Assembly: GCA_022241605.1 (NCBI GenBank)
Contig: JAKOMQ010000006.1
Span: 5,692 to 69,691, forward strand
Length of the DNA: 64,000 nucleotides
From: Aquimonas sp.
Lineage (GTDB): Bacteria > Pseudomonadota > Gammaproteobacteria > Xanthomonadales > Xanthomonadaceae
Direction of reading: 5' to 3'
Program-made: the position numbers and the translations under genes
The notes under the pieces: model-generated
The model's database searches: none
What the model saw: the letters and a program-made list of their open reading frames with translations, nothing else
Told to the model about the DNA's origin: nothing
Shown: one piece after another, positions 8,475 to 17,042 of the stretch
Numbering within the stretch: position 1 is the stretch's first letter
How the letters are laid out: every line of letters begins with the position of its first letter

Positions 8475-10343
8475 ATGCTCCGAACGACCGCCCTGCTGCT
8501 GCTCCTGCTCGCGGCGCTGTGGAGCGCGCCTGCCGGCAGCGCCGAGGCGCTGCGGGTCGAGGCCGTCGCCAGCGACTGGCTGGCCTCCGAGCCGCCGGCG
8601 GAGGGCTGGGTCGAGGTCAGCCTGCCCGACAACTGGCAGCCGCGCTGGCCCGCGCACGACGGCGTGGTCTGGTATCGCCTGCGCTGGCAGCAGCCGGCGC
8701 CGCAGGAGGGCCTGGGCCTGTACGTCGAGTACGTCAACCTGGCCGCCGAGATCGAGGTCAACGGTGCCCTGCTGGCGCGCGACCCGCAGCGGGTGGAGCC
8801 GCTGTCGCGGCTGTGGAACAGCCCGCGCCACTGGCACCTGCCGACCGCCCTGCAGCGCAGCGGCGAGAACACCGTGCTGATCCGCGTATCGGGGTTCGCG
8901 GCCTATGCCGGCGGCCTCGGCCCGGTCGCGGTCGGCGAGGCCGCCGCGCTGGCGCAGCGGCAGGTGCAGGCCCAGTGGCTGCGCCAGGGCCTCGCCCACA
9001 TCAGCGTCGGCATCGGCATCACCCTGGGACTGTTCTTCCTGCTGCTGTGGCTGCTGCGCCGGCGCGAGGTGGCCTACGGCTGGTTCGCGGCCCAGCAGCT
9101 GGCCTGGTTTCCCATCGCCTGGAACCAGATTGCGCTCAGCCCCTGGCCGTTCGCCAGCACGCATGCCTACCAGTCGATGACCACCGTGATGCTGATGGTC
9201 TTCAGCGGCTGCTGGGCGATGTTCGTGCTTCGCTTCTGCGAGCAGCGCTGGCCGCGCCCCGAGCGCGCCCTGTGGCTGCTGCTGGCAGCAGCCTCGCTGG
9301 CGATGGTGCTGGCACCCGACGGCAGCAAGCGCGAGGTGCGCGAGCTGCTGCTGGTGCTGGCCGTGCTGGTGAATGCCGGGGTGAACCTGCTGTTCGTCGC
9401 ACTTGCCGCACGCAGCGGCCGCATCGACCACCGGATCCTCGCCGGATTCGCCCTGCTCAGCCTGTTCGCCGGGGTGCATGACGCGCTGCAGGTGATGGGC
9501 CTGCTCGGCGGCGAAACCTACTACGCGACGCTGACGCTGAACCTCACCGTCATCGGTGTCGCGGTGGTGCTGGCATGGAACTTCGCGCGCAGCCTGCGGC
9601 GCATCGAGGGCTTCAACGCCGAGCTCGGCCACCGCGTGGAAGCCGCGCGCAGCGAGCTGGCAGACACCCTGCAACGACAGCACGAACTGGAGCTGACCCA
9701 TGCGCGGCTGAGCGAGCGGATCGGCCTGGTCCACGACCTCCACGACGGCATCGGCGGCAAGCTGGTCAGCAGCATCGCCAGCCTGCGGCAGGCGCCGCAG
9801 CAGCCGCTGCCGGCGAGCGCCGTGCTCGATATGTTCGAGGACCTGCGCGACGACCTGCGCCTGATCATCGACGGCGCTTCCGCCCAGCACTATGGCCAGG
9901 ACACGTTCGCGGACCTGCTGGCGCCGGTGCGGCACCGGCTGGGCCGGCTCTTCGAGGCCCACGACATAGACGTCGACTGGCGACTCGAAGGGCTCGACGG
10001 CCTGCGGCTGCGCCCGGCGCAGGGGCTCGACCTGCTGAGGGTGCTGCAGGAGGGCCTGGTCAACGTGTTCAATCACAGCGGCGCCCGCCGCGTGGAGGTC
10101 GGCATCGCCGCCGACGACGAAGCCCTGCGGCTGGAGGTGATCGACGACGGCCGCGGCTTCGGCATCGACGCCCAGGCCGCGAGCGCCGCGACCGCGGGCA
10201 CCGGGCTGCGCAGCATGCGCGCGCGCGCCGAGCGGCTGGGCGCGGGCTTCTCGATCGAGAGCTCGCAGGCCGGCACCCGGCTGCGCATGATCCTGCCGCT
10301 GTCGCCGGCGCTTCGTGAGCCGGACGCCACGGCGCCGCGCTGA
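8475..10343 (+). CDS. 7TMR-DISM sensor histidine kinase, HisKA_3 family
   Basis: The 622-residue protein has a signal peptide (1-23), a periplasmic beta-sandwich sensor of the 7TMR-DISM extracellular type (about 40-150, jelly-roll-like with SLPDNW and WYRLRW), then about seven hydrophobic helices (170-370). A coiled coil follows, then a HisKA_3 dimerisation domain with HDLHDGIGGKL (phosphoacceptor His422). The C-terminal ATPase domain shows the N box (QEGLVNVFNHSGA) and DDGRGFG. Such kinases pair with NarL-type regulators, which fits the regulator at 3934-4623. The extracellular ligand is unknown; related modules bind carbohydrates or other small molecules. It diverges from the Gly-rich surface gene across a 175-base gap that probably holds both promoters. 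Confidence 0.92.
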   Translation: MLRTTALLLLLLAALWSAPAGSAEALRVEAVASDWLASEPPAEGWVEVSLPDNWQPRWPAHDGVVWYRLRWQQPAPQEGLGLYVEYVNLAAEIEVNGALLARDPQRVEPLSRLWNSPRHWHLPTALQRSGENTVLIRVSGFAAYAGGLGPVAVGEAAALAQRQVQAQWLRQGLAHISVGIGITLGLFFLLLWLLRRREVAYGWFAAQQLAWFPIAWNQIALSPWPFASTHAYQSMTTVMLMVFSGCWAMFVLRFCEQRWPRPERALWLLLAAASLAMVLAPDGSKREVRELLLVLAVLVNAGVNLLFVALAARSGRIDHRILAGFALLSLFAGVHDALQVMGLLGGETYYATLTLNLTVIGVAVVLAWNFARSLRRIEGFNAELGHRVEAARSELADTLQRQHELELTHARLSERIGLVHDLHDGIGGKLVSSIASLRQAPQQPLPASAVLDMFEDLRDDLRLIIDGASAQHYGQDTFADLLAPVRHRLGRLFEAHDIDVDWRLEGLDGLRLRPAQGLDLLRVLQEGLVNVFNHSGARRVEVGIAADDEALRLEVIDDGRGFGIDAQAASAATAGTGLRSMRARAERLGAGFSIESSQAGTRLRMILPLSPALREPDATAPR

Positions 10344-10438
10344 CAGCGCCGGAGCGTACCGGCCAGCCGCGCGGGACGCCTCCGCGCGGTGCACATCCGC
10401 GGCGCTACCATCTGCGCCCCGGCATCCGAGGCAGCGAC

Positions 10439-11716
10439 ATGGACCACCACAGTGCAGCATGGGCGGCGCAGGCCGACCGCGCCGATCCGCTCTCGCGCTT
10501 CCGCGAGCGCTTCCACATTCCCCGCCACGGCGAGGGCGAGCTGGCCTACTTCGTCGGCAACTCGCTGGGCCTGCAGTCGAAGGATGCCGAAGCTGCGGTG
10601 CTGACCGAGCTCGCGGTCTGGCGCGAGCTGGCGGTGGAGGGCCACTTCAAGGGTGAGCGGCCATGGCTGCGCTATCTGGAATCGATGAACGCACCGCTGG
10701 CCGAGCTGGTCGGCGCGCAGCCGATCGAGGTGGCGGCGATGAACACCCTGACCGTCAACCTGCACCTGCTGATGGTGAGCTTCTACCGGCCCACGCCCGA
10801 GCGGCCGTCGATCCTGATCGAGGCCGGGGCGTTTCCCTCCGACTGGCAGGCGGTGGAGTCGCAGATCCGCTTCCACGGCTTCGATCCGGCCGATTGCCTG
10901 ATCGAAGTGCAGCCGGATGCGCCGGGCGGCACGCTGTCTATGGAAGCCATCGCGCGCGCCATCGAGCAGCACGGCCCGCGGCTGGCGCTGGTGCTGTGGC
11001 CGGGCATCCAGTACCGCACCGGCCAGGCCTTCGATCTCAAGGAGATCGCGCGGCTGGCCAAGGCCCAGGGCGCGGCGGTGGGCTTCGACTGTGCGCATGC
11101 CGCAGGCAACCTGCCGCTGGCCCTGCATGACTCGGGCGCGGATTTCGCCACCTGGTGCCACTACAAGTACGTCAACGCCGGGCCCGGCGCGGTCAGCGGC
11201 ATCTTCGTCCACGAGCGCCATGCGCACGACCACACCCTGCCCCGCCTCACCGGCTGGTATGGGCACAAGCTGGCGACGCGCTTCCAGATGGCGTCCAGCT
11301 TCGACCCGACGCCGGGCGCCGAAGGCTGGGTGATGAGCAACCCGCCGATCCTGGCGCTGGCGCCGGTGCGCGCCTCGCTGGAGCTGTTCCGCGAGGCCGG
11401 CGGCATGGCTGCCCTGCGCGAGCGCTCGCTGCGGCTCACCGGCTATCTGGAGGCACTGATCGAGGCCGAGCTGTCGAGCGTTCTGGAGATCCTCACCCCG
11501 CACCAACCCGAGCGCCGCGGCTGCCAGCTGTCGCTGCGCGTGCACGGCGGCCGCGCCCAGGGCCGCGCGCTGTTCGAGTACCTCGCCGCCAACGGTGTGC
11601 TGGGCGACTGGCGCGAGCCCGATGTGATCCGGATCAGCCCGGCGCCGCTGTACAACCGCTTTGCCGACATCCGGCGCTTCGCCGATACCGTGCTCGACTT
11701 CGCGCGGCGGGGATGA
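10439..11716 (+). CDS. kynU: Kynureninase
   Basis: The 425-residue product is a PLP enzyme of aminotransferase fold type I that cleaves kynurenine to anthranilate and alanine (or hydroxykynurenine to hydroxyanthranilate). The length matches the family. Conserved segments are FVGNSLGLQ (substrate side), NTLTVNLH, VGFDCAHAAGN (PLP-binding Asp and His) and the PLP-lysine in HYKYVNAGPG (Lys243), followed by GWYGH and MSNPPI. It is a cytoplasmic homodimer. The start codon follows CAGCGAC. No other tryptophan-degradation gene adjoins it here; the rest of the pathway must be elsewhere. It converges with the DUF2784 gene three bases further on. Confidence 0.95.
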   Translation: MDHHSAAWAAQADRADPLSRFRERFHIPRHGEGELAYFVGNSLGLQSKDAEAAVLTELAVWRELAVEGHFKGERPWLRYLESMNAPLAELVGAQPIEVAAMNTLTVNLHLLMVSFYRPTPERPSILIEAGAFPSDWQAVESQIRFHGFDPADCLIEVQPDAPGGTLSMEAIARAIEQHGPRLALVLWPGIQYRTGQAFDLKEIARLAKAQGAAVGFDCAHAAGNLPLALHDSGADFATWCHYKYVNAGPGAVSGIFVHERHAHDHTLPRLTGWYGHKLATRFQMASSFDPTPGAEGWVMSNPPILALAPVRASLELFREAGGMAALRERSLRLTGYLEALIEAELSSVLEILTPHQPERRGCQLSLRVHGGRAQGRALFEYLAANGVLGDWREPDVIRISPAPLYNRFADIRRFADTVLDFARRG

Positions 11717-11719
11717 AGC

Positions 11720-12118
11720 TCAATCACCTCGCCGCGGCGGCCAGCGCCACCAGGCGGCCACCACCAGCGCGGCAAAGCCCGTGTAGGCCAGGGTGAACAC
11801 CCAGGCCGGCGCCTCGAAGAAGATTAGCCTGCCCAGCCAGTGCTCGATGAAGCCGCCGCCGTAGCCCTCCTGCCCGGCCTGCACGCGCAGCCAGACCTCC
11901 AGAGTGGTCAGCGGACAGGTGACGCCCAGCCAGGCCTCCACCACGACGATGCCGATGCACGCGAGGTGCAGCAGGCGGAACCACCAGCGGTTGACGAAGC
12001 GCCAGCCCAGCAGGTTGCCGATCACGATCAGCAGCAGGCCACCGACCACGAAGAAGATATAGCCGGCGTGTAGCACCAGCACGGCGTCGGCCAGCCACTG
12101 GTAGTGCGCGCCCTGCAT
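11720..12118 (-). CDS. DUF2784 family small membrane protein
   Basis: The 132-residue protein has four predicted membrane helices: LADAVLVLHAGYIFFVVGGL, the next near LLHLACIGIVVVEAWLG, and a C-terminal pair. It carries the CPLTTLEVWLR and FIEHWLG segments typical of DUF2784. The molecular function of the family is unknown. Its start lies five bases after the tcdA stop codon, so the two form an operon. The 3' end nearly touches kynU, which runs the other way. Confidence 0.85.
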   Translation of the reverse strand: MQGAHYQWLADAVLVLHAGYIFFVVGGLLLIVIGNLLGWRFVNRWWFRLLHLACIGIVVVEAWLGVTCPLTTLEVWLRVQAGQEGYGGGFIEHWLGRLIFFEAPAWVFTLAYTGFAALVVAAWWRWPPRRGD

Positions 12119-12123
12119 CGCGC

Positions 12124-12909
12124 TCAGGCTCCTGCCTGCAGCAGCTTGGACAGGATCCGCCCGACCGCGGCGAAGGCGAAGGTGCCGGTGACGTGGGTGG
12201 CCGCGCCCAGCCCGCCGCCACCGCAGTCCAGGCCCATGCTGTCGCCACCGGCCGGACGCAGGCCGCAGACGCTGCCGTCGGCCTGCGGATAGCGCACGTT
12301 CTCGCGCGAGAACACGGCCGGCACGCCGAAGTAGCGATCGCGGTTCTTGGGGAAGCCGAACTCCGCGCGCAGTTTCTTGCGCACCAGCGCCAGCAGGGCG
12401 TCGTGCTCGGTGCGCGAAAGATCGCGCACCTCGATCAGGGTGGAATCGGCACGGCCGCCGGCTGAGCCGCAGACCACCATGGGAATCTTGCGGCGACGGC
12501 AGAAGGCGATCATCTCCACCTTCACCCGGAACGCATCGCAGGCATCCAGCACGGCGTCGTACCCGCCCAGCAGCAGCGGGTCGAGGGTGGAAGGTGTGAG
12601 GAACTGCGCGATCGGCGTGATCTGAAGCCCGGGGTTGATGCGCCGCAGGCGCTCGGCCAGCACCTCCACCTTGAGCCGGCCGAACTCGCCGTCCAGCGCA
12701 TGCAGCTGGCGGTTGACGTTGCTCACGCAGATGTCGTCGGCGTCGATCAGGCTGAGCCGCCCCACGCCGCTGCGGGCCAGCGCCTCGGCAGCCCAGCTGC
12801 CGACGCCGCCCACACCGACGATGCAGACGTGCGCGCGCGACAGGCGTTCGGCGCTGCCGCGGCCATACAGGCGATCAATGCCGGCGAAACGCTGGTCGGA
12901 GTCGTTCAA
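12124..12909 (-). CDS. tcdA: tRNA threonylcarbamoyladenosine dehydratase (TcdA/CsdL)
   Basis: The product is an E1-like ATP-dependent enzyme that cyclises t6A37 of ANN-decoding tRNAs to ct6A. The nucleotide-binding Rossmann motif is VGVGGVGSWAAEALARSG, followed by LIDADDICVSNVNRQ and later DACDAFRVKVEM. I placed the start at a TTG (MNDSDQRFAGIDRLYG), giving 261 residues and an N-terminus aligned with the E. coli protein. An ATG 29 codons upstream gives a basic, unlike-family extension and lies upstream of a TAGAAT -10-like box at 12938-12943. The start is therefore moderately sure; the identity is very sure. Confidence 0.9.
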   Translation of the reverse strand: MNDSDQRFAGIDRLYGRGSAERLSRAHVCIVGVGGVGSWAAEALARSGVGRLSLIDADDICVSNVNRQLHALDGEFGRLKVEVLAERLRRINPGLQITPIAQFLTPSTLDPLLLGGYDAVLDACDAFRVKVEMIAFCRRRKIPMVVCGSAGGRADSTLIEVRDLSRTEHDALLALVRKKLRAEFGFPKNRDRYFGVPAVFSRENVRYPQADGSVCGLRPAGGDSMGLDCGGGGLGAATHVTGTFAFAAVGRILSKLLQAGA

Positions 12910-12937
12910 GGCGAGGGTCGGCGCGGGTAAAGCGCGG

Positions 12938-12943
12938 ATTCTA
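12938..12943 (-). promoter_or_regulatory. Possible -10 box for tcdA
   Basis: TAGAAT on the minus strand lies about 29 bases upstream of the chosen TTG start of tcdA. No convincing -35 hexamer is present at 16-18 bases, so this is only suggestive. It does favour the shorter tcdA start. Confidence 0.3.
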
Positions 12944-13176
12944 GTGCAGTGCTTCGTACTTGGCGGACGGTAGCTGCGAGCGGATTTGTGTCGCAAGCAA
13001 GGCGCGACGACGGATCATGGCAGCGCTATGGCGAGGAGGAGTAACGCCATCGGCCGCGCCAGGATGCCGCAGCTACGTTCGCTCAAGTGCGAATCACTAC
13101 CCTGGCTGCCACCGTGGCAAGGCCGTGATGGGTGCGCCGCTATCATCCCCACTGCCTTTCAGCCTAGAGATTCCCG

Positions 13177-13590
13177 ATGCGCGCCCTCATCCTGCTTCTG
13201 GTCGGCCTGTTTACCGGCATCCTGCTCACCGCCACCGCGCTCAATCTGATGGCCCTGGGTCAGGGCGGCCCACGCCCGCATGTGGCGCTGATGGGCATGC
13301 TGCAATACCACCTGGGCGAGGCGCGCGGATTGATCGAGCCCGGCTGCGAGGCCGGCCAGGGTGAGCGTCATTTCCTGCTGATGCGCAGCCTGTCGGACGA
13401 CCTCGAGCGGGTGTACGTCGAGCGCGGCTACGACGAGGCCTTGTTCAGCCGCCACGCCAAACAGTTTCGCGCTCGCCTCGACGACACCCTGGCCCTGCCC
13501 GAGGACACCAGCTGCCGCATCCGCGCCGACGCGATGTCGCGGGTACAGGACGGCTGCCAGAGCTGTCATCGGGATTTTGGCCGGGGTTGA
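13177..13590 (+). CDS. Membrane-anchored c-type cytochrome, cytochrome c'-like
   Basis: The 137-residue protein begins with a hydrophobic helix (about 3-25) that is a signal or anchor and carries a single heme-attachment site CQSCH (Cys127, Cys130, His131) close to the C-terminus. The placement of CxxCH at the very end of a short helical protein is the pattern of cytochrome c' (four-helix bundle). The helical segments HVALMGMLQYHLGEA and DDLERVYVERGYDEALF fit that fold. Heme attachment and action are periplasmic. Its redox role is unknown; cytochromes c' often bind NO or act in electron transfer. No cytochrome maturation gene lies nearby. Confidence 0.7.
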   Translation: MRALILLLVGLFTGILLTATALNLMALGQGGPRPHVALMGMLQYHLGEARGLIEPGCEAGQGERHFLLMRSLSDDLERVYVERGYDEALFSRHAKQFRARLDDTLALPEDTSCRIRADAMSRVQDGCQSCHRDFGRG

Positions 13591-13664
13591 GGCGGCCTTG
13601 CCTTGACAGGCTGGCGCCGAGAATTCTTGGCCAACCGCGTTAGCCAAGTGATCCTGAGAGCAGG

Positions 13665-13860
13665 ATCCAGGCCACCATCCACGAAGCGGAGACCCATCTA
13701 TCGAAGCTGATCCAGAAAGCACCGGCAGGCGAGGAAGTCATCATTGCCCGCGCCGGCACGCCGGTTGTGCGGCTCCTGCCTGTGGACCCTGTCGCCAAGA
13801 CCGAAGGCAGCTTTTGGCGGCTGGAAGGACAGAACCTGGATAGCAGACGAAGGCTCGCAC
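13665..13860 (+). pseudogene. Decayed Phd/YefM-family antitoxin remnant
   Basis: Translation from the ATC at 13665 reads QATIHEAETHLSKLIQKAPA and then GEEVIIARAGTPVVRLLPVD, an unmistakable prevent-host-death antitoxin N-terminus. The codon where ATG is expected is ATC, and no other start exists between the upstream in-frame TAG and the conserved region. Near 13835 the conserved end (expected like GxxWIADD) continues in the +1 frame as TWIADEGSH, so a frameshift is also likely. No toxin partner follows: the next bases are the end of the rhomboid gene. The locus therefore looks like a dead toxin-antitoxin module. The right boundary is approximate. Confidence 0.6.
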
Positions 13861-13889
13861 CAAGGTGCTGCAGCACGCGCGACGCCTGC

Positions 13890-14540
13890 TCACTCGGGCC
13901 GGCGCGGCGTGAACGGCCAGCGCCCGCGCCAGTACTGGATCAGGCCAAAGCCGAACAGCATGCCGCCCAAGTGCGCGAAGTGGGCGATGCCCGAGGCGGT
14001 GCCGCTGACACCCAGCACCAGCTCCATCAGGCCGTAGCCGATCACCAGCGTGCGCGCCTTCATGGGGATCGGCGGGAACAGCAGCATCACCCGCCGCTCC
14101 GGGAACATCATCCCGTAGGCCAGCAGCACGCCGAACACGCCGCCGGAGATGCCCACCGTGGGATAGGGCTGGCCTCCAGAGGAGACCGACCAGGTCGCCA
14201 CCGCCAGCTGGATCAGGCCGGCGCCGACGATGCAGAACAGCACGTAGTACAGATACCGCCGCGCACCCCAGACCTGCTCGATCGCGCTGCCGAACATGAA
14301 CAGGGCCAGGGCATTGAAAGCGATGTGCGCGAAGTTGCCGTGCAGGAATCCGTAGCTCAGCAGCTGCCAGGGCAGAAAGCCGGCCGTGATCATGCGGCCT
14401 TCGTGCATGCCCAGCGCGTAGTCACCGGCCGGCCACAGCATGAAGTGCAGGAATGCAATCTCGCCCAGCTGGGTCTGCAGCAGGAAGATCAGGCCGCAGG
14501 CCAACAGCAGGGCCTTGGTGGCCGGAGGAATACGGTCCAT
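13890..14540 (-). CDS. Rhomboid-family intramembrane serine protease
   Basis: The 216-residue protein has six hydrophobic helices. The catalytic Ser is in GISGGVFGVL (Ser132) and the catalytic His in AHFAHLGGM (His190); the loop-1 region WQLLSYGFLHGNFAHIAFN matches the conserved HxxxHxxxN-type segment. Rhomboids cleave membrane-spanning substrates in or near the lipid bilayer. The start codon overlaps the stop of the upstream histone-deacetylase-like gene (ATGA-type overlap), so the two are coupled. Substrate unknown. Confidence 0.9.
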   Translation of the reverse strand: MDRIPPATKALLLACGLIFLLQTQLGEIAFLHFMLWPAGDYALGMHEGRMITAGFLPWQLLSYGFLHGNFAHIAFNALALFMFGSAIEQVWGARRYLYYVLFCIVGAGLIQLAVATWSVSSGGQPYPTVGISGGVFGVLLAYGMMFPERRVMLLFPPIPMKARTLVIGYGLMELVLGVSGTASGIAHFAHLGGMLFGFGLIQYWRGRWPFTPRRPE

Positions 14541-15538
14541 CAGGATGCGATGCTCGGTGTAGGGGCGGTCTCCGCCCAGGCTGGGGCAGACGCGGGATCA
14601 TCGCACGCGCGCCTGGATGGCCTCGCCGCAGTGGCCGATCCCCAGTGCTCGAGCGCAGCGCCCACGGTGGCGAAGTGGATGTCCACGATGTCCTCGACCT
14701 CGGGCGCATAGCCGCCAGCCATGCTGATCGACAGCGGCAGGCCGTGGCGTCGACAGGTATCGAGCACGCGGCGGTCTCGCTCCAGCAGGCCGGCCTTCGA
14801 CAGGCGCAGAAAGCCCAAGCGATCACCCTCGAAGGGGTCGGCGCCGGCAAGATAGATCACCGCATCCGGGCGCGAAGCAGCGATCACCCGGGGCAGGTGA
14901 TGGTCCAACGCGTCAAGGTAGGCCGCATCGTCGGTGCCGTCCGGAAGCGCCACGTCAAGATCGGAGGGCGGCTTGACGGCGGGGTAGTTGCGCGCGGCGT
15001 GGATCGAGAACGTGTGGATGCTGGGATCGTCCGCGCACAGGGCGGCGGTGCCGTCGCCCTGGTGCACGTCGAGGTCGACCACCAACAAGCGATCGGCGAG
15101 GCCGCGCGCTTGCACATGGCGGGCCGCGACTACCGAGTCGTTGAATACGCAGTAGCCACCGCCGCGATCGCGGGCTGCGTGGTGGGTGCCGCCCGCCAGG
15201 TTGACCGCCACGCCCTCGCCTTCCAGCGCGGCGCTCAGCGCGCCAATGGTGCCGCCCGAGGAGCGCCGCGAGCGCTCCACCATCGCCGCTGACCACGGAA
15301 ACCCGATCCGCCGCAGCTCGGCCTCGCTGGCGCGGCCTTCGAGCATGCGCGCCACGTAGTCCGGGCAGTGCACGCGCAGCAGGTCCTCGTACGTGGCCGG
15401 CTGCGGCTCGCGCAGGCGTACGCGGCCCGTCTGCTCCAGCCCCCGCACGCGCTCGTACAGGCGCCGGTACTTGTCCATCGGAAACCGGTGCTCCGGCGGC
15501 AGCGGCAGCACGAAGTGGTGGCAATAGAACGCAAACAT
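14540..15538 (-). CDS. Histone-deacetylase-family hydrolase
   Basis: The product (332 residues from the ATG at 15538) shows the arginase/deacetylase signature: LAGGTHHA (the catalytic His pair), GGGYCVFND, LLVVDLDVHQGDG (Zn-binding Asp and His) and LAGADPFEGD (second Zn-binding Asp). Bacterial members remove acetyl groups from small amines, polyamines or protein lysines. Substrate cannot be told from sequence. The frame opens 15 codons further up with two other ATGs, but the family N-terminus aligns with MFAFYCHHF, so I used that start. The C-terminal tail after GAALEHWG is poorly conserved. It ends by overlapping the rhomboid start. Confidence 0.88.
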   Translation of the reverse strand: MFAFYCHHFVLPLPPEHRFPMDKYRRLYERVRGLEQTGRVRLREPQPATYEDLLRVHCPDYVARMLEGRASEAELRRIGFPWSAAMVERSRRSSGGTIGALSAALEGEGVAVNLAGGTHHAARDRGGGYCVFNDSVVAARHVQARGLADRLLVVDLDVHQGDGTAALCADDPSIHTFSIHAARNYPAVKPPSDLDVALPDGTDDAAYLDALDHHLPRVIAASRPDAVIYLAGADPFEGDRLGFLRLSKAGLLERDRRVLDTCRRHGLPLSISMAGGYAPEVEDIVDIHFATVGAALEHWGSATAARPSRRACDDPASAPAWAETAPTPSIAS

Positions 15539-15593
15539 CAGCGGAGTATGGGTCGGCGCATGCATAGGCTGCGCATGCGCCAACCCTCCAGCC

Positions 15594-15977
15594 TCACCCC
15601 AGCGCGAAGGCGAAGATCGCCCCGACGCCAGTGAGGACCACGGCCGTCACGTAGACGCCCACCGACCAGCGCCGCAGCCGCGTGCAGGCCCGGGCCAGGG
15701 CCGGGTCCGCCGGGCAGGGCGCGCTGCGCGCCCGCCACAGCAGGCTGCCGGCTACGGCCAGGGCCAGGGCCGCGACGCCGAACACCAGGCCCTTGCGCTC
15801 GGACAGCCAGATCAGCTGCGGCACGGCGGTGACCAACCCTGCCAGCGCGGCGCCTGCGCCCAGGCTGACCATCACCGCCGGCAGCACGCAGCAGACCAGG
15901 GTGCCGCCGCTGGCGAGCAGCGCCGCCAGCGCGCCCCACAGGCTTTGGCGCGGGGCGCCGAGGCCGTCAGCCGCCAC
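15594..15977 (-). CDS. MerT-like metal-transport membrane protein
   Basis: The 127-residue protein has three predicted helices. Helix 1 carries the vicinal pair Cys29-Cys30 in TLVCCVLPAVMVSLGAG, and a second Cys pair (Cys88, Cys98) lies in the loop before the last helix. This layout matches MerT, which takes metal from the periplasmic carrier MerP and passes it inward. Its start overlaps the end of the HMA-domain gene by 11 bases, reproducing a merP-merT pair in reversed order. No merA or merR is visible in the window, and a CopL-like gene lies upstream, so the metal could be copper or another soft metal and not mercury. Confidence 0.75.
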   Translation of the reverse strand: MAADGLGAPRQSLWGALAALLASGGTLVCCVLPAVMVSLGAGAALAGLVTAVPQLIWLSERKGLVFGVAALALAVAGSLLWRARSAPCPADPALARACTRLRRWSVGVYVTAVVLTGVGAIFAFALG

Positions 15978-16323
15978 GGCCGAGCTCCGCGCGCAGCTCG
16001 GCGATGGAGGCCTGCACGCGCTCGATGCTGACTACGGTATAGCCGGCCTCGACCAGCGCCTTGGTCGCCGCCTCATCACTGAGCGCATGGCCCTCGCGCA
16101 GCTGCACGGCGACCAGCCGATCCTCGAGGCTGACGAAGACTTCCCCGGCGGCCGCTTCCTTGCGGAAAGCGGCCTGGATGCCCTGCGCGCAGAAGGCGCA
16201 GACCAGGCCATTGACCTCGATGCGCAGGCTGGTGGGGCCAGTGGTTTCGGCGCGTGCGACGCCGGCGGCGGAGACGCACGCGATGACAAACAGCAGGGTG
16301 ATGAGCAGGGTGCGGATGTTCAT
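15967..16323 (-). CDS. Periplasmic heavy-metal-associated (HMA/MerP-like) protein
   Basis: The 118-residue product has a signal peptide (MNIRTLLITLLFVIACVSAA, cleavage near ARA) and one HMA domain in which the metal site reads GLVCAFCAQGIQ (Cys42, Cys45) in place of the usual GMTCxxC. The beta-alpha-beta pattern (SLRIEVNG, AAFRKEAA, VFVSLEDRLVAVQL) fits a ferredoxin-like metal carrier. The start at 16323 was chosen for the signal peptide; the frame is open upstream. It hands over to the overlapping MerT-like gene and follows the outer-membrane-like gene by 26 bases. Confidence 0.85.
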   Translation of the reverse strand: MNIRTLLITLLFVIACVSAAGVARAETTGPTSLRIEVNGLVCAFCAQGIQAAFRKEAAAGEVFVSLEDRLVAVQLREGHALSDEAATKALVEAGYTVVSIERVQASIAELRAELGRGG

Positions 16324-16349
16324 GGGAATGTCCTTGGTGTCGTTGCGGA

Positions 16350-17042
16350 TCAGAGGTTGATCATCAGGTTGGCCAGCGGCTTGCCGTCGCCATCGGCGCC
16401 GACCTCCAGCCACCAGCGCACGGTGAAAAAGCGCAGCACGAGTGCTGGATTGAAGCTTTCGTCCACGGCATTGCTGGTGCGCATCCCCTTGGCCACCACC
16501 CAGGTGGCCATGCGGTCGATGTCGTGCAGGTAGGGCGCCCAGCCCAGCGAGACCGTGTCCATGCGATGCGACCAGTCCGGGCCCTCGTGCAGCTCGCTGA
16601 TCACGGCGGTATAGATCCGGCGGGTCTCGTAGTCAGCCTGGAACCCGACGTGGCGGGCGAGGTCACGCCCGTAAAAAGTCCGCGCAGAACCGGCGCCGAC
16701 CCAGCCGAACACATTGGCTTGGGCCGCTGGGAGGTTCCAGCGTTTGAGCAGGCGCGAACCGCGCACGTAGGACAGCTCCAGCTGATCCGTGCCGACGAGA
16801 TCATCAAGGCGCAGGAAGCCTGCGGATCCGGACCAGCGGAAGCTGGGCGAATAGGTGTAGCTCCAATGGTCGAGCTCGGCGGAGTGATCCGCCATCAGCA
16901 TGTGGCCTTGGGCGTAGGACACGGGCCGGGCCTGGGCCGGGTCTGCGCTGCCGACGGCCAGCGCCAGCAGAGCCAGTCCCGCGGCGCCGCTGCGCGCGGC
17001 TGCGGGTCGAAAGCACAGGCTTCCGAAGTGGGTAAGGATCAT
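16350..17042 (-). CDS. Predicted outer-membrane-associated protein of the metal operon
   Basis: The 230-residue protein has a signal peptide (ends near DPAQA) and then amphipathic segments with many aromatic residues (HWSYTYSPSFRWSG, RRIYTAVISELHEGPDW, VLRFFTVRWWLEVG), the look of a small beta-barrel or beta-rich envelope protein. I do not know its family name. The ATG at 17042 follows GGAG at good spacing, which decides the start over earlier Met codons. It sits between the CopL-like and HMA genes, so a role in metal handling at the outer membrane is inferred from context only. Confidence 0.65.
   Translation of the reverse strand: MILTHFGSLCFRPAAARSGAAGLALLALAVGSADPAQARPVSYAQGHMLMADHSAELDHWSYTYSPSFRWSGSAGFLRLDDLVGTDQLELSYVRGSRLLKRWNLPAAQANVFGWVGAGSARTFYGRDLARHVGFQADYETRRIYTAVISELHEGPDWSHRMDTVSLGWAPYLHDIDRMATWVVAKGMRTSNAVDESFNPALVLRFFTVRWWLEVGADGDGKPLANLMINL

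Noticed and set aside
7464-10460. A 998-codon open frame on the minus strand across the kinase gene
   Set aside because: High GC removes stop codons; its translation is low complexity while the plus strand encodes a clear histidine kinase.
15594-16323. A mercury-resistance (mer) operon
   Set aside because: merA, merR and other mer genes are missing, and a CopL-like gene leads the group, so only MerT/MerP-like calls are made.
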